A DNA stretch of 64,000 nucleotides, taken from the NCBI RefSeq assembly GCF_004104355.1, contig NZ_RJLM01000001.1, forward strand, positions 786,711 through 850,710, given 5' to 3'. Positions 17,285-27,483 of the stretch are shown piece after piece (position 1 is the first letter of the stretch; each line of letters starts with the position of its first letter). The notes beneath the pieces are model-generated. The model had not been told where the DNA came from, ran no database searches, and was given only the letters and a program-made list of their open reading frames with translations. This DNA is from Photobacterium chitinilyticum. Lineage in GTDB: Bacteria > Pseudomonadota > Gammaproteobacteria > Enterobacterales > Vibrionaceae. Both the position numbers and the translations under genes were made by a program.

Positions 17285-18160
17285 ATGAATATTCCTGAAG
17301 TGGGTTTTAATCACAATAAAACGGCAAACCGTGAAATAGAGGTTATTGACTTAGAAGAGATTTACCAGCGTAAAGAATCTCTAAACCATACACCTACCTT
17401 GCCACATCGTGTCAACTTCTATCTCCTTATTCATATTGAAGAAGGAGAAGGGGAGCATTTGATTGACTTTGTCAGTCACTCTTATCAATCCGGTGCATTC
17501 ATTACCATCCAAAAGAACCAGGTTCACGCATTCGATTTTAGTCACAAGCCGAAAGGAAAAGTACTGCTTTTTACCCAGACTTTTATCGATCAGGCTTTGG
17601 CAAATATGCGATTGCCTGAATTTAGCCCTGTTCATTTAGGCGATACCTATCAGCCCGTTTTTGTTCCCACGCCTGAAGTATTGAGCAGCACACAACAGCT
17701 TCTTGCCGAGATAGTCAAAGAGCTGCGGCATCCGGAATCCAACTCTTTAATTGTTATGTTTCTTTTTTCATCTCTGTCGCTGATGTTGCGTCGTGTGATG
17801 CCCGAAAATCACCATGATAGGTTAAGCAAAGATCAGCTAGGAAAGTTCTCACGTTTTGTTGAATTGCTGGAACAAAATTTTCATCGTACCCGCGATGCCA
17901 CGCATTATGCCGATAAAATACATTCAACCTATAAAACGTTGAACCTGATTTGTAAATTGGCGACCAATCAAACAGCGAAGCAATTGATTGATGCCTACAC
18001 CATTCTGGAGGCAAAGAGGCGGTTGGTGTTAGACGGATTGCCCACCCAGCAACTTGCTTATGAGTTAGGGTTTGAGGATGCCAGTAACTTTGTAAAGTAC
18101 TTTAAAAAGCATACTCTAATTACACCTTCTCGATTTCAGAAGCAATTTATCCTCAAGTAA
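17285..18160 (+). CDS. AraC-family transcriptional regulator
   Basis: A 291-residue regulator. The N-terminal part (about 20-150) is a cupin-like ligand-binding fold (VNFYLLIHIEEGEGEHLIDF). The C-terminal part (about 190-290) is the double helix-turn-helix of the AraC family, ending with LAYELGFEDASNFVKYFKKH and TPSRFQKQF. It follows the NhaC-type transporter on the same strand, 69 bases apart, and is probably the regulator of the NmrA-NhaC unit. Confidence 0.9.
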   Translation: MNIPEVGFNHNKTANREIEVIDLEEIYQRKESLNHTPTLPHRVNFYLLIHIEEGEGEHLIDFVSHSYQSGAFITIQKNQVHAFDFSHKPKGKVLLFTQTFIDQALANMRLPEFSPVHLGDTYQPVFVPTPEVLSSTQQLLAEIVKELRHPESNSLIVMFLFSSLSLMLRRVMPENHHDRLSKDQLGKFSRFVELLEQNFHRTRDATHYADKIHSTYKTLNLICKLATNQTAKQLIDAYTILEAKRRLVLDGLPTQQLAYELGFEDASNFVKYFKKHTLITPSRFQKQFILK

Positions 18161-18203
18161 TATCAAGGTGTTTGTTTGCCTCCCAGAGTAAAGAGGTAAC
18201 GAC

Positions 18204-18391
18204 ATGAAAAAAGGACTAACTACCGTATTGGCTACAACGGTGCTTGTATGCTCGGCGTGCACAAGCCATCTTTCAGCAGGGGAAAAACGCATAGCCTATC
18301 AAATAAAGACAAAGTAGTTGCGGCTCTCAATAGTATTGAAACCTGTGATCAGCAAGCAATTAGTGATGTAAATAAGGTTAGTTTTTTATGA
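18204..18391 (+). pseudogene. Broken lipoprotein/SnoaL-like (NTF2-fold) gene
   Basis: The ATG at 18204, with AGAGG upstream, begins a lipoprotein signal peptide (MKKGLTTVLATTVLVCSACT) that stops after 37 codons at 18315-18317. In the neighbouring frame, from about 18302 to the TGA at 18389-18391, the text reads NKDKVVAALNSIETCDQQAI. This matches the N-terminal helix of SnoaL-like proteins (family form: NKEKVxAxLNSIETGD). So one frameshift and a large 3' truncation have destroyed the gene. It lies after the AraC gene and may have belonged to the same cluster. Confidence 0.6.
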
Positions 18392-18398
18392 AAGTAAA

Positions 18399-18424
18399 AC
18401 GGCTACCTTTCCCTAGGTAGCCGT
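18399..18424. terminator. Bidirectional hairpin between the pseudogene and the MCP gene
   Basis: A perfect 10-bp stem ACGGCTACCT / AGGTAGCCGT with loop TTCCCT. On the minus strand TTTTAC follows the stem, which fits termination of the chemoreceptor gene. Confidence 0.75.
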
Positions 18425-18457
18425 TGTTGAAGTATTAATAGAGCCGAGGCGAGGGTA

Positions 18458-20146
18458 TTAACTAGTTTTAAACTGACCGACCAGCTGCTTTAGCTCGGTT
18501 CCGGCGTGGTTTAGCTCGCTGACAACTTGCTCGGAGCTACTGCTGGAGTGGATCAGATCAGTAACGATATCTTGGATTGCCACCATGTTGCGGTTAATTT
18601 CATCCGTGACTGAGCTTTGCTCGGTTGCTGCCGTGGCAATCTGGCTGGTCATATCATTGATGGCTTCAACAGCGCCGGTAACAGATGACAGGCTTTCGGT
18701 GATCGAATTAGCGGCACCAACGGCTTCGCTACAAGTCGATTGGCTATGGGTCATTGACGATACTGCCTGAGAAACTAAGGTATGGAGCTCATCAAGCATT
18801 TCTTTGATTTCTTTGGTGCTGGATTGGGTACGGCTAGCAAGCCCGCGTACCTCATCGGCAACAACGGCAAAACCACGCCCCTGTTCACCAGCTCGTGCTG
18901 CCTCAATGGCCGCATTCAGTGCCAGCAGGTTAGTTTGTTCGGCAATTTCACCAATGACCTTCAGAACGTTATCGATTTTTTGTGACTGTTGATTCAAAGA
19001 ATCAATGTGCTGAGCCGCTTGGTCCACTTCATCAACTAGAGCTGTGATGGAGACCACTGAGGTATCAACACGCTGCTGAGCAACATGAGAGTCTTCACTG
19101 GCGTTGCTGGTGGCGGTGGAAACCTCGTTGGCATTCATGGCCACTTCGCTAGCTGCTGAGCTCATTTCAGTTACAGCGGTAACAACCTGTTCAGTCTCGT
19201 TGTTGTGCTCCTGAAGCTGCTGAGTCAGGCGGATAGTCTGGTCATGAATATTGTTGGCCGCACCAGTAACATTATCGGTCACATCGGAAACCTGAGTGAT
19301 AATGCCCTGTAACTTGGCAACAAAGCGGTTGAACGAGTCACCAAGCTGGGCAATTTCGTCATGTCCCTGAACTTCCAGACGGCGGGTCAAATCACCCTCA
19401 CCATCGGCAATTTCGTTAAGGGTCTTCGCCATATTCTGCACTGGACGCGTCATACGGTTGGCAATGAACAAGATACAAAGAATAGAAAGCGCGCCCAGTA
19501 CCAAAGAGCTTAGCAATACAAGCTTAAATCTTTCGGCCATGCTTGCTGCTGCCTGGGTATGGTAAGCTTCGACCTGGGTGTCAATATCATCAATATACAA
19601 ACCAGTGCCGATAAACCATTTGCCGTCATTAACACTGGCAGCATAGCTTAATTTAGGTTGTGGCTGGCCACCACTGCTTTTGGGGTAGCTATAGGCAACA
19701 AACCCGCCGCCGCTCTGGGCCGCCTTGATTAAGCCCTTGATATAGGCGACACCGTTAACATCAGTGTTGTTAAGTCGGTTTTGGTTATGATTGGCAGGAG
19801 CCGTTGCATGCGCCTGATTGGTGCCTTTCATATCATAGATAAAAAAGTAACCTGAGCGATCGTTTGCAAACCTAAGGGGAGTAAGCAGTGCACGGATTTT
19901 ATCTAGTGCAACGCTAGGGTTGGTATTGTTTGCTATAACGCCGTCAACAGCATGCTGGGCGATGGTTGTAGCATCTTTAAGCTGACTTTTTCGTTCATGT
20001 ATCAGACGTTCTTTATAAAGGATAACCTCTTCATCAACGGCTTTATTCTCAAGCGTTACAATAATCCCTATCGCAACACTCATAATGACAAACACCGGCA
20101 ATATGCTCAGTAGCAGTAGTTTGCTCTTCAACTGTAATCTATTCAT
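18458..20146 (-). CDS. Methyl-accepting chemotaxis protein with sCache domain
   Basis: A transmembrane chemoreceptor of about 562 residues, counted from [13 protein letters not shown] at 20146. An N-terminal helix (about 10-30) is followed by a periplasmic single-Cache domain (about 40-190: [15 protein letters not shown] and [19 protein letters not shown]). Then come a second helix, a HAMP domain ([20 protein letters not shown]) and the cytoplasmic signalling hairpin. The CheA/CheW-binding tip reads [20 protein letters not shown] and [20 protein letters not shown]. sCache domains often sense small carboxylates; the ligand here is unknown. The upstream in-frame extension to 20335 is not part of the family. 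It is divergent from astA. Confidence 0.93.
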   Translation of the reverse strand: MNRLQLKSKLLLLSILPVFVIMSVAIGIIVTLENKAVDEEVILYKERLIHERKSQLKDATTIAQHAVDGVIANNTNPSVALDKIRALLTPLRFANDRSGYFFIYDMKGTNQAHATAPANHNQNRLNNTDVNGVAYIKGLIKAAQSGGGFVAYSYPKSSGGQPQPKLSYAASVNDGKWFIGTGLYIDDIDTQVEAYHTQAAASMAERFKLVLLSSLVLGALSILCILFIANRMTRPVQNMAKTLNEIADGEGDLTRRLEVQGHDEIAQLGDSFNRFVAKLQGIITQVSDVTDNVTGAANNIHDQTIRLTQQLQEHNNETEQVVTAVTEMSSAASEVAMNANEVSTATSNASEDSHVAQQRVDTSVVSITALVDEVDQAAQHIDSLNQQSQKIDNVLKVIGEIAEQTNLLALNAAIEAARAGEQGRGFAVVADEVRGLASRTQSSTKEIKEMLDELHTLVSQAVSSMTHSQSTCSEAVGAANSITESLSSVTGAVEAINDMTSQIATAATEQSSVTDEINRNMVAIQDIVTDLIHSSSSSEQVVSELNHAGTELKQLVGQFKTS

Positions 20147-20523
20147 AACGACTCGGACTCTTCTACATTCATAATTATAATGTTGGGTTTTTACAATCTT
20201 CCCAAATAGTGTGTCGGCGATGATGATGAATACTTTATCGAGTGTTACGTTATTTATACTGTTGTTAATAGGAAGTGGGCTGAAGCTCACATTTAGTGTG
20301 CTTTGTTGATAGTGAAAGCAAAGAAATGCAGGCAAAAATAGTGGAAGGATAGGTTATACGGTCTGGTGATGGCCTGTGGTGTCATAAATGTGCAATGGAC
20401 ATAACAGACCGTAAACGCCTGGCTTGTTAATATCTCGTGACTATTGTTGTGTAAGTTGATGAAAGGCGCTTCGCCAAAAAATAGTGGCCAGGAGGCCGCT
20501 ACCTGCATCAGGAGGGATGTTCG
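20147..20523. other. Divergent region between the MCP gene and astA
   Basis: About 375 bases that must hold the promoters of both genes. I see no convincing small gene, ArgR box or repeat. A 71-codon minus-strand frame here looks fortuitous. The astA ribosome binding site (AGGAGG) is at its right end. Confidence 0.5.
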
Positions 20524-21540
20524 ATGCTAGTAATTCGTCCTATTACCGAGGCTGATTATCCGGCGCTTATGCGTTGTGCGGAAGAATCAGGTCATGGATT
20601 CACTTCACTTCCGGTAAACGAAAAACTGATCCGAGGAAAAATTCACCATTCGGTAGAGAGCTTTGCCAAAGAGGTAAGCTCTCCCGGTACGGAAGGTTAC
20701 CTGATGGTTGCTGAGGATCTTGAAACAGGAGAAGTGGTTGGTACCACAGGCATTGAAGCCACGGTCGGGCTCGATGTGCCGTTTTACAGTTACCATATCA
20801 GTAAAGTTGTACACGCTTCGCGTAAGCTGGGGGTGCATAACATCGTTGAGCTGTTAACTTTCGGCAATAACTACACAGGGTGCAGTGAGGTTTGTACTTT
20901 GTTTCTTCGCCCGGAGTGGCGCGAGGGGGCCAATGGGCGCCTATTGTCTAAATGCCGCTTTTTGATGATGGGCGAGTATCCGCAGCGTTTTTCTAAAACG
21001 GTGTTTGCAGAAATGCGCGGGGTTTCGGATGAAGAAGGCCACTCTCCGTTTTGGGAGTGGCTTAAAGATCATTTCTTTTCGATTGAATTTACACATGCCG
21101 ATTATTTGGTGGGCGTTGGCCATAAAGGCTTTATCGCTGATCTTATGCCGAAGTTGCCAATATATGTCAGTTTGCTGAGTAGCGAAGCGCAGGAGGTTAT
21201 TGGGCAGGTGCATGAAAAAACTCGACCGGCTCTTCGCCTGCTGGAAAAGGAAGGTTTTACCAATCGTGGATATGTCGCTATTTTCGATGCAGGCCCGACA
21301 GTTGAGTGCGATGTAGTCAATATTAAATCTGTCTACCAGGCGTTTCATTGTTCAGTTGAGGTAAGCGAACATACCAGCTCGCATGAGTATTTGATCAGTA
21401 ATACTGAGTTTCGTAACTTCAGGGCAGTTGCAGGTACGGTTGATGTGAACACCGATCGTACCCTTGCGCGTATTTCACCTGAAATGGCAGATGCTCTGCG
21501 GGTTGTTGACGGTGATACTATCCGGCTGATAGCGCAGTAG
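20524..21540 (+). CDS. astA: Arginine N-succinyltransferase
   Basis: AstA catalyses the first step of the AST pathway: L-arginine plus succinyl-CoA gives N2-succinylarginine. The 338-residue product matches the family. MLVIRPITEADYPALMRCAE at the N terminus, GTTGIEATVGLDVPFYSYH, LFLRPEWREGANGRLLSKCR and GHKGFIADLMPKLPIYVSLL are conserved blocks of this GNAT-fold enzyme. A strong AGGAGG lies just upstream of the ATG. It stands alone here, without astB, astC or astD, and astE is at 1.8 kb. Confidence 0.95.
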   Translation: MLVIRPITEADYPALMRCAEESGHGFTSLPVNEKLIRGKIHHSVESFAKEVSSPGTEGYLMVAEDLETGEVVGTTGIEATVGLDVPFYSYHISKVVHASRKLGVHNIVELLTFGNNYTGCSEVCTLFLRPEWREGANGRLLSKCRFLMMGEYPQRFSKTVFAEMRGVSDEEGHSPFWEWLKDHFFSIEFTHADYLVGVGHKGFIADLMPKLPIYVSLLSSEAQEVIGQVHEKTRPALRLLEKEGFTNRGYVAIFDAGPTVECDVVNIKSVYQAFHCSVEVSEHTSSHEYLISNTEFRNFRAVAGTVDVNTDRTLARISPEMADALRVVDGDTIRLIAQ

Positions 21541-21567
21541 ACGAGTCATGCTTTGTGAATGATAGGT

Positions 21568-21603
21568 AAAAAACGGCAAGCCACTCGGTAGAGTGGCTTG
21601 CCG
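21568..21603 (-). terminator. Rho-independent terminator of yidE
   Basis: A perfect 13-bp stem CGGCAAGCCACTC / GAGTGGCTTGCCG closes a four-base loop. On the minus strand it is followed by TTTTTTACC, so it ends the yidE transcript. It may also serve the convergent astA. Confidence 0.92.
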
Positions 21604-21608
21604 GAGTG

Positions 21609-23267
21609 CTACATCGCCCAGAGGAGTATGGCGAGAAGCTGAGGAGATAAGATCCGCAAACACATTACAAGCGGATAGACAGTGGCATAGGATAGTGCCG
21701 ATGCGCCGCTAGTTGGGTGTAGGCCATTGGCAAAGGCCAAAGCCGGTGGATCGGTCATCGATCCGGCTAACATTCCGCAAATGGTGAGGTAATTTAGCTG
21801 GCCGAAAATTCGGGCGATGAAACCAACTGTGATCAACGGGACCGCGGTGATCACGATTCCGTATCCCATCCAACTTAACCCGTCACCGTTGACAAGGGTA
21901 TCGATAAATCCGCCTCCGGACTTCAAGCCGACTACCGCTAGGAAAAGGACGATGCCGATCTCCCGTAGGGCAAGGTTGGCACTCGGTGGCATGAACCAGT
22001 ACATCTTGCCGATACTACCGATACGGGCGAGGATCAGGGCGACAATCAGCGGTCCGCCAGCCAAGCCAAGTTTGATTGCTGCCGGAAAACCCGGGAGATA
22101 AAAAGGGATCGAGCCTAATAATACGCCAAGGCCGATACCAACGAAGACTGGCAGCATCTGAACCTGCTGGAGTTTCTGATGGGCATTGCCCACGATGCCA
22201 CTAACCGCTTCTATTGCATCCTGTCTGCCAACCAAATTGAGAATGTCCCCAAACTGCAGGGTAGATTGGCTGGTCGGAACCAGCTCGACACCGGCACGGT
22301 TGAGACGGGATACCACCACATCGTATTTCTCTTTCAAATCCAAATCACGGATCTTTTTACCGAGGACGATCTCGTTGGTAACCACCAGACGCTGAACACG
22401 AAGTTCCGTACCTCGGGTAGATAGAGAAGCATCGACTTCTTCACCAATGACCAAGCGTGCTTTTTCGAGAGCGGCTTTATCACCCACCAAATGCAGCAGA
22501 TCATTGGTTTCAATATGGGTATCTTGCTTCGGGACGTACAAGTGGTCTTCGCGCTTTAAACGCGAGCACACTATATCGCCTTCAGTGAGTGCCGGCACAT
22601 CTTTGAGTTTCAGTCCATTTAGGTTGGGGTTTTTGACCGCCACATTAATGGTGTGAAGGCTTTCCTTCTTGTGGCCGTTGTGGATTTCGAACTCATCGGC
22701 CTCTTTATCAACGTTGACGCGAAAGGCGAGGCGGAGGATCCACATTGTTAGCAAGATGCCGCAGATCCCGAACGGATAGGCAACGGCATAACCCATACCG
22801 GTAAGATCCAACATACCTTCCTGGGCACCAAGCTCTGAAAGAATTTGCTGTCCGGCACCGAGTGACGGTGTATTGGTGACCGCGCCGGAAAAGACGCCAA
22901 GAATAACAGGCAAGGGCACATCGAAGAGGTGGTGCAAGGCAATTGTCACAATACAGCCGAGCAATACGACAAGGGCGGCAAAGCCATTAAGCTTAAGCCC
23001 CGAGCTTCGCAAGGAAGCGAAGAAGCCCGGCCCGACCTGAATCCCGATTGTATAAACAAAGAGGATAAGTCCAAACTCCTGAATAAAGTGCAGGGTGTTT
23101 GAATCAAGATCGATGCCCCAGGTACCGGTAAAGTGACCGACGAAAATGCCACCAAACAGCACCCCCCCGATCCCTAAACCAACGCCATAGATGCGCCAAT
23201 TCCCAATCCATAGCCCAAGCACCGCTACCAGCGCAAGAATGCTGATAGAGAGCGCAATGTCACTCAT
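21609..23267 (-). CDS. yidE: YidE/YbjL (AspT-type) duplication transporter
   Basis: A putative inner-membrane antiporter of about 552 residues with two five-helix AspT/YidE/YbjL duplication domains flanking two RCK_C (TrkA-C) domains. The RCK_C domains, about 195-275 and 280-360, include [20 protein letters not shown] and [40 protein letters not shown] and [18 protein letters not shown] align with E. coli YidE. The start at 23267 has AGGAG upstream; an extra 12 residues from 23303 are unlikely. The substrate of YidE is not established. It is a single transcription unit. Confidence 0.9.
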   Translation of the reverse strand: MSDIALSISILALVAVLGLWIGNWRIYGVGLGIGGVLFGGIFVGHFTGTWGIDLDSNTLHFIQEFGLILFVYTIGIQVGPGFFASLRSSGLKLNGFAALVVLLGCIVTIALHHLFDVPLPVILGVFSGAVTNTPSLGAGQQILSELGAQEGMLDLTGMGYAVAYPFGICGILLTMWILRLAFRVNVDKEADEFEIHNGHKKESLHTINVAVKNPNLNGLKLKDVPALTEGDIVCSRLKREDHLYVPKQDTHIETNDLLHLVGDKAALEKARLVIGEEVDASLSTRGTELRVQRLVVTNEIVLGKKIRDLDLKEKYDVVVSRLNRAGVELVPTSQSTLQFGDILNLVGRQDAIEAVSGIVGNAHQKLQQVQMLPVFVGIGLGVLLGSIPFYLPGFPAAIKLGLAGGPLIVALILARIGSIGKMYWFMPPSANLALREIGIVLFLAVVGLKSGGGFIDTLVNGDGLSWMGYGIVITAVPLITVGFIARIFGQLNYLTICGMLAGSMTDPPALAFANGLHPTSGASALSYATVYPLVMCLRILSPQLLAILLWAM

Positions 23268-24134
23268 GGTGAGTCTCCTGATTAATAAAAAATCTTTATC
23301 CACCTATTTCGGTGTGTGGCAACAATCCGTAGGGACGGTATTGTAACGCCAGGGGTAGGCTAATGGACTCAGTAAAGACTGATTTCGTAACAGATAACGA
23401 AAGGAGTGGTTAGGGAGTATTGTCTACAGCTGGTGGAATCTCATCGTATTCATTTTTTCATACCACATTGAGAAATCGAATTGTGTATTTTTGTACGATT
23501 AGAATTATCGATGTAGTATGCCCTTTGGGGATGTTGCCTTAACTTGATAAATAGTAATACCTTAAATGAAATAAGGATTTAACAACCAATACGCAAAAGT
23601 GTGCAGTGCGCCTGATTAAAGAATTATGACGATAAGTGTTTGTTAATCATGGGTAATAATTGTGTGACAAATGCATGGCAAGCAATGCTCATAGCTGCAT
23701 CAAATGATTATTGTTAAACAAAGAATTCTAATGTTGAGAATAGGTCTTAATTAGTTTTCTGTGCTTCAGAGATAGTGTATGTCCGTTGAACTGGTTAATA
23801 TCATAATTGTTAATTACAATGATGGATGTAATTTTGCGAAGCATATTCATAAGATAACTAGATAATTTAGTTAGCTCATCTTAATAATAAAATTAAAAGG
23901 GTTTGAGTGATGAAAATAAATTATTTCTGCGAGTTGGCTCTACAAAATAATATTTATGTATACGTGAGTATTTATCGAAGGAAGTGAAACGACAAGTATT
24001 TATTCTGGGTGTGTTGGCGCAATCTGCACTGCTGATTAACCTTGGTTGATAGACAGCCCACACTATTCCTATGTAGAACAGTGTGAGCCGTTAGCTTTCC
24101 AGCTATATATTACTGTTTCATCACTGTGGGCAAG
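23268..24134. other. Gene-free region between yidE and nrdJb
   Basis: About 860 AT-rich bases with no credible ORF on either strand. The left end holds the yidE promoter. A short inverted repeat (CACACT ... AGTGTG, 24059-24085) lies close to the end of the nrdJb gene and may mark the end of that transcript. An unannotated small RNA is possible but nothing supports it directly. Confidence 0.5.
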
Positions 24135-24821
24135 TTAGCCGCACTTGGAGTCTCCACAGTTAAGGCAGGTCTGGCAGCCATCTTTGACGATAACTGCCTT
24201 GGCGTGGCACTTATAGCAAAGGGTAGCACTTGGCGGGAAGTTGCCGGTATCTTCTTCCTTTGTTTCAGATGCCGCTAGTTCGGCTTTCTTGGCATCAAGA
24301 AAGGCCTGCTGGTGCTTATCAACTTCAGGTTTTCCCAACATGCCGATTCCCGTTAGGTGCTGTTCAATGACGTTGCCAATTTCAGCAATCAGAGAAGGTA
24401 CGTATTTGCCTTTGTTCCAGTAGCCACCACGAGGATCGAAAACTGAACGCAGCTCTTCTACCAAGAAGGTGCAATCACCGCCTTTGCGGAATACGGCTGA
24501 CATTATCCGAGTCAGGGCAACAATCCACTGGTAGTGCTCAAGGCTTTTGGAGTTAATGAACACCTCAAACGGACGACGAACCTCATGTTCAGTGCCTTCG
24601 TTCAAAACAACATCATTGAGGGTAATGAACAGCGAGTGCTCAGAAATATGTTCTGGGGTTTTTAGTTTGTAAGTTGTACCAAGCAGCTTTTCTGGCCGCG
24701 GCATATCTTCATGCATGTACACAACTTCAACTTCAGTTTTTGCTGGCGCTTCCGGTTGGGCATCTTGCTCTTGGTTTTTCACTTTGAAACCAACAATTTT
24801 ACTGTCAATTTTTTTGACCAT
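24135..24821 (-). CDS. nrdJb: B12-dependent ribonucleotide reductase, NrdJb subunit
   Basis: The second half of a split class II ribonucleotide reductase. The 228-residue protein has a TSCPD-type domain (FEVFINSKSLEHYQWIVALT, then IMSAVFRKGGDCTFLVEEL). It ends in a four-cysteine zinc ribbon, CYKCHAKAVIVKDGCQTCLN, with CGDSKCG behind it; the terminal cysteines are the expected redox-shuttle pair. In single-chain NrdJ these modules are fused to the catalytic chain. It starts 23 bases after the nrdJa stop, on the same strand. The split form is known from Pseudomonas aeruginosa (NrdJab). Confidence 0.92.
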   Translation of the reverse strand: MVKKIDSKIVGFKVKNQEQDAQPEAPAKTEVEVVYMHEDMPRPEKLLGTTYKLKTPEHISEHSLFITLNDVVLNEGTEHEVRRPFEVFINSKSLEHYQWIVALTRIMSAVFRKGGDCTFLVEELRSVFDPRGGYWNKGKYVPSLIAEIGNVIEQHLTGIGMLGKPEVDKHQQAFLDAKKAELAASETKEEDTGNFPPSATLCYKCHAKAVIVKDGCQTCLNCGDSKCG

Positions 24822-24844
24822 GATTTTTTAACCTGTTTTAGACC

Positions 24845-26995
24845 TTAAAATTTACCGTAGTAACCTTCTTTCAGCGCATCATAGAGGTTCGCAGCAGTAT
24901 GGGTTTCGCCGTCATATTCGATCTCTTCGTTGCCTTTGGCTTCGAATGTTGTGCCGTCTTCCAAGTTGAACACGTAAGTGGTGTTCTCAAGATCTTGCTC
25001 TTTAACTAACACGCCCTGGAATACTTCAGGGTTGAAGCGGAATGTAGTACAGCCTTTCAGACCTTTGTCGTAGGCATTCATGTAAATGTCTTTGAAGTCT
25101 TCAAACGGGAAGTCCGTCGGTACGTTTGCCGTTTTAGAGATAGAAGAGTCGATCCAACGCTGTGCAGCAGCCTGAACGTCGACATGTTGGCTTGGGGTAA
25201 TATCATCGGCGGTGATGAAATACTCCGGTAGTCTGGATTCTTCCTCGGTGCTGTACGGCATAGCCTTATCGTTGATGAGTTCACGATAGGCAAGTAGTTC
25301 AAAGCTATAAACATTAACACTTTCTTTTGACTTTTTACCCGTCACAATCACATTTCGGGTGTAGTGGTGGGCAAAGCTTGGTTCGATACCGTTGCTGGCA
25401 TTGTTAGCCAGAGACAGTGAAATTGTGCCTGTCGGTGCAATTGAACTGTGGTGAGTATAACGAGCCCCGTGCTTGGCCAACTCCTCTACGAGTTCTGGCT
25501 CAACTTCTGCGACTTGCTGCATGTAACGGCTGTACTTTGCGTGCAGTATCTTTCCTTTTACCTTGTCGCCTATCTTGATACCGTCTGCTGCCATTTCCGG
25601 ACGTAGACGCATCATTTTAGCGGTGATCTCAAATACTTCGTCCATCACAGGTGCTACGCCTTTCTCTTTGGCCAGGCTAAGTGCTTCTTTCCAGCCGGTG
25701 ATTGCCATTTCTTGGGCGATCTGCTCAGTGAAAGCGACAGAAGCAGCACTGCCGTATTTGTGCCTCAGCATGGTTGTTGCAGAGCCTAACCCCAGGAAGC
25801 CCATTCCATGGCGGCGTTTGTGCTCGATTTCATGGCGCTGCTTTTCGAGCGGAAGCTTGTTGATTTCAACGACGTTATCAAGCATGCGGGTGAAAATAGC
25901 CACAACCCGGCGGTAGGCATCCCAGTCGAAGCAAGCATTATCCGTAAATGGTTCACGGACAAACTTGGTCAGGTTTACAGAGCCTAACAGGCAGGCACCA
26001 TAAGGCGGTAACGGCTGCTCACCGCATGGGTTGGTTGCCCGGATCTCTTCGCAGAACCAGTTGTTGTTCATTTGGTTGACTTTATCGATCAGGATAAAGC
26101 CAGGTTCAGCGTAGTCATAGGTTGACGTCATGATGACGTTCCACAAGTTGCGAGCCGGCATGGTGCGGAATACCTTACATGCAACTCGACCTTCGCTGTC
26201 TTCGACGAGATCCTCTTTTGTCGGCCAGTCAGCCCACACAATAGATTCGTTATTGTAGAGGTCAAGACCATCCTGCCTAGCTTCAATTGCCGTAACAGGG
26301 AACATCAGTTGCCACTCACGATCGTGTTTAACCGCTTCGATAAACTTCTCGGTAATGAGCAGTGAGAGGTTGAACTGACGCAGGCGGCCATCTTCACGCT
26401 TGGCGCGGATAAAGTCGATAATGTCAGGGTGACGAATATCCATCGTACCCATCTGTGCGCCGCGGCGGCCACCGGCAGACGAGATGGTGAAACACATCTT
26501 GTCATAGATATCCATGAACGACAGCGGACCGGAGGTGTATGCACCTGCACCTGATACGAATGCACCGCGTGGACGCAGGGTAGAGAAGTCGTAACCGATA
26601 CCACATCCAGCCTTCAGCGTAAGCCCTGCCTCGTGAACCTTGCCGAGAATATCATCCATTGAATCCTGGATAGTGCCTGAAACGGTGCAGTTAATCGTCG
26701 ACGTTGCGGGTTTGTGTTCGAATGCGCCGGCATTGGAGGTAATACGACCAGCCGGGATAGCACCGTTACGAAGAGCCCATAGGAATTCGTTGTACCAGTA
26801 TTCTTTGACTTTATCTTTTTCTAAATCAGCTAACGCGCGAGCAACACGTTTGAAGGTATCGTCAAGCGTCACATCAATAGCTTTTCCATGCTTTGACTTG
26901 AGGCGATACTTGCTGTCCCAGATCTCCATCGAGGTAGACTGGTATGCAATATCGATTGCCTGAGAGACTTCAGAAGCTGTTGGGGTTTTCGCCAT
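24845..26995 (-). CDS. nrdJa: B12-dependent ribonucleotide reductase, catalytic NrdJa subunit
   Basis: This is the catalytic chain (716 residues) of class II ribonucleotide reductase. It reduces ribonucleotides to deoxyribonucleotides with adenosylcobalamin instead of an iron-tyrosyl radical and so works with or without oxygen. The active-site loop NPCGEQPLPPYGACLLGSVN gives the Asn, radical Cys and Glu. One redox cysteine is in STINCTVSGTIQDSMDDIL, and GISYDF-type and SAGGRRGAQMGTMDIRHPD blocks are present. The downstream nrdJb supplies the missing C-terminal modules. btuCD, the B12 importer, is 22 kb away in this window. The ribosome binding site reads AAGGTGCATTC before the ATG. A possible NrdR box lies about 135-150 bases upstream. 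Confidence 0.95.
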   Translation of the reverse strand: MAKTPTASEVSQAIDIAYQSTSMEIWDSKYRLKSKHGKAIDVTLDDTFKRVARALADLEKDKVKEYWYNEFLWALRNGAIPAGRITSNAGAFEHKPATSTINCTVSGTIQDSMDDILGKVHEAGLTLKAGCGIGYDFSTLRPRGAFVSGAGAYTSGPLSFMDIYDKMCFTISSAGGRRGAQMGTMDIRHPDIIDFIRAKREDGRLRQFNLSLLITEKFIEAVKHDREWQLMFPVTAIEARQDGLDLYNNESIVWADWPTKEDLVEDSEGRVACKVFRTMPARNLWNVIMTSTYDYAEPGFILIDKVNQMNNNWFCEEIRATNPCGEQPLPPYGACLLGSVNLTKFVREPFTDNACFDWDAYRRVVAIFTRMLDNVVEINKLPLEKQRHEIEHKRRHGMGFLGLGSATTMLRHKYGSAASVAFTEQIAQEMAITGWKEALSLAKEKGVAPVMDEVFEITAKMMRLRPEMAADGIKIGDKVKGKILHAKYSRYMQQVAEVEPELVEELAKHGARYTHHSSIAPTGTISLSLANNASNGIEPSFAHHYTRNVIVTGKKSKESVNVYSFELLAYRELINDKAMPYSTEEESRLPEYFITADDITPSQHVDVQAAAQRWIDSSISKTANVPTDFPFEDFKDIYMNAYDKGLKGCTTFRFNPEVFQGVLVKEQDLENTTYVFNLEDGTTFEAKGNEEIEYDGETHTAANLYDALKEGYYGKF

Positions 26996-27425
26996 TATGA
27001 ATGCACCTTAATGTTTGTCATTTATTCCAGCACGATTGATATAACTCAGATTCATAAAAAACTGCCTTATATCCATATCACGAAAAGTGAGCGTATACGT
27101 AACATGTTGTGGCAAGTGGCAGATCAAACCACTATATATGATGATCTTCAAGTCTTGACAGCTACATTATCTACCTATGTAAGTTTAGTGTTAAGTATAA
27201 AGATCGAGATGTGTGAAAGTTGTTTTGCAATGGTTTGAAAACCAATTTCATGAGGCAGGAGAACTGGGATAAGGCAACAGTAAACGTATTGGTTGTTCGG
27301 TCAGAGCTAGATTTGTCTATCTATTTCTGATGTGCTCAGCAACTAAATCTACGATGCCCCTTCAAACTTGAACTGTAGTCGCAAGAATGATCGAATTTCT
27401 ATGTAGATTGAGATAATTAACTGAA
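26996..27425. other. Upstream region of nrdJa
   Basis: About 430 bases with no supported gene; a plus-strand frame of 75 codons at 27011-27238 has no ribosome binding site. It should contain the nrdJab promoter. I looked for a cobalamin riboswitch on the minus strand and saw no B12 box. A NrdR-like site is at 27129-27144. Confidence 0.5.
27129..27144. promoter_or_regulatory. Possible NrdR box upstream of nrdJab
   Basis: CCACTATATATGATGA matches the NrdR consensus (acaCwATATATwGtgt) at most positions. NrdR normally binds two boxes about three helical turns apart, and I do not see a good second one, so this is only a candidate. Confidence 0.35.
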
Positions 27426-27451
27426 ACAAAAACAGCCCCGTATGAGGCTGT
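27426..27451 (-). terminator. Rho-independent terminator of the DsbA-like gene
   Basis: On the minus strand ACAGCC and GGCTGT pair around an eight-base loop and are followed by TTTTTGTTTC. It lies about 33 bases beyond the stop of the gene at 27484-28101. Confidence 0.8.
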
Positions 27452-27483
27452 CATTAAGGTTATCAGGCTTTGCTGCAGAAGGT

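Noticed and set aside
26996-27425. Cobalamin riboswitch before nrdJab
   Set aside because: No B12-box-like core was seen on the minus strand; only a weak NrdR-like site was found.
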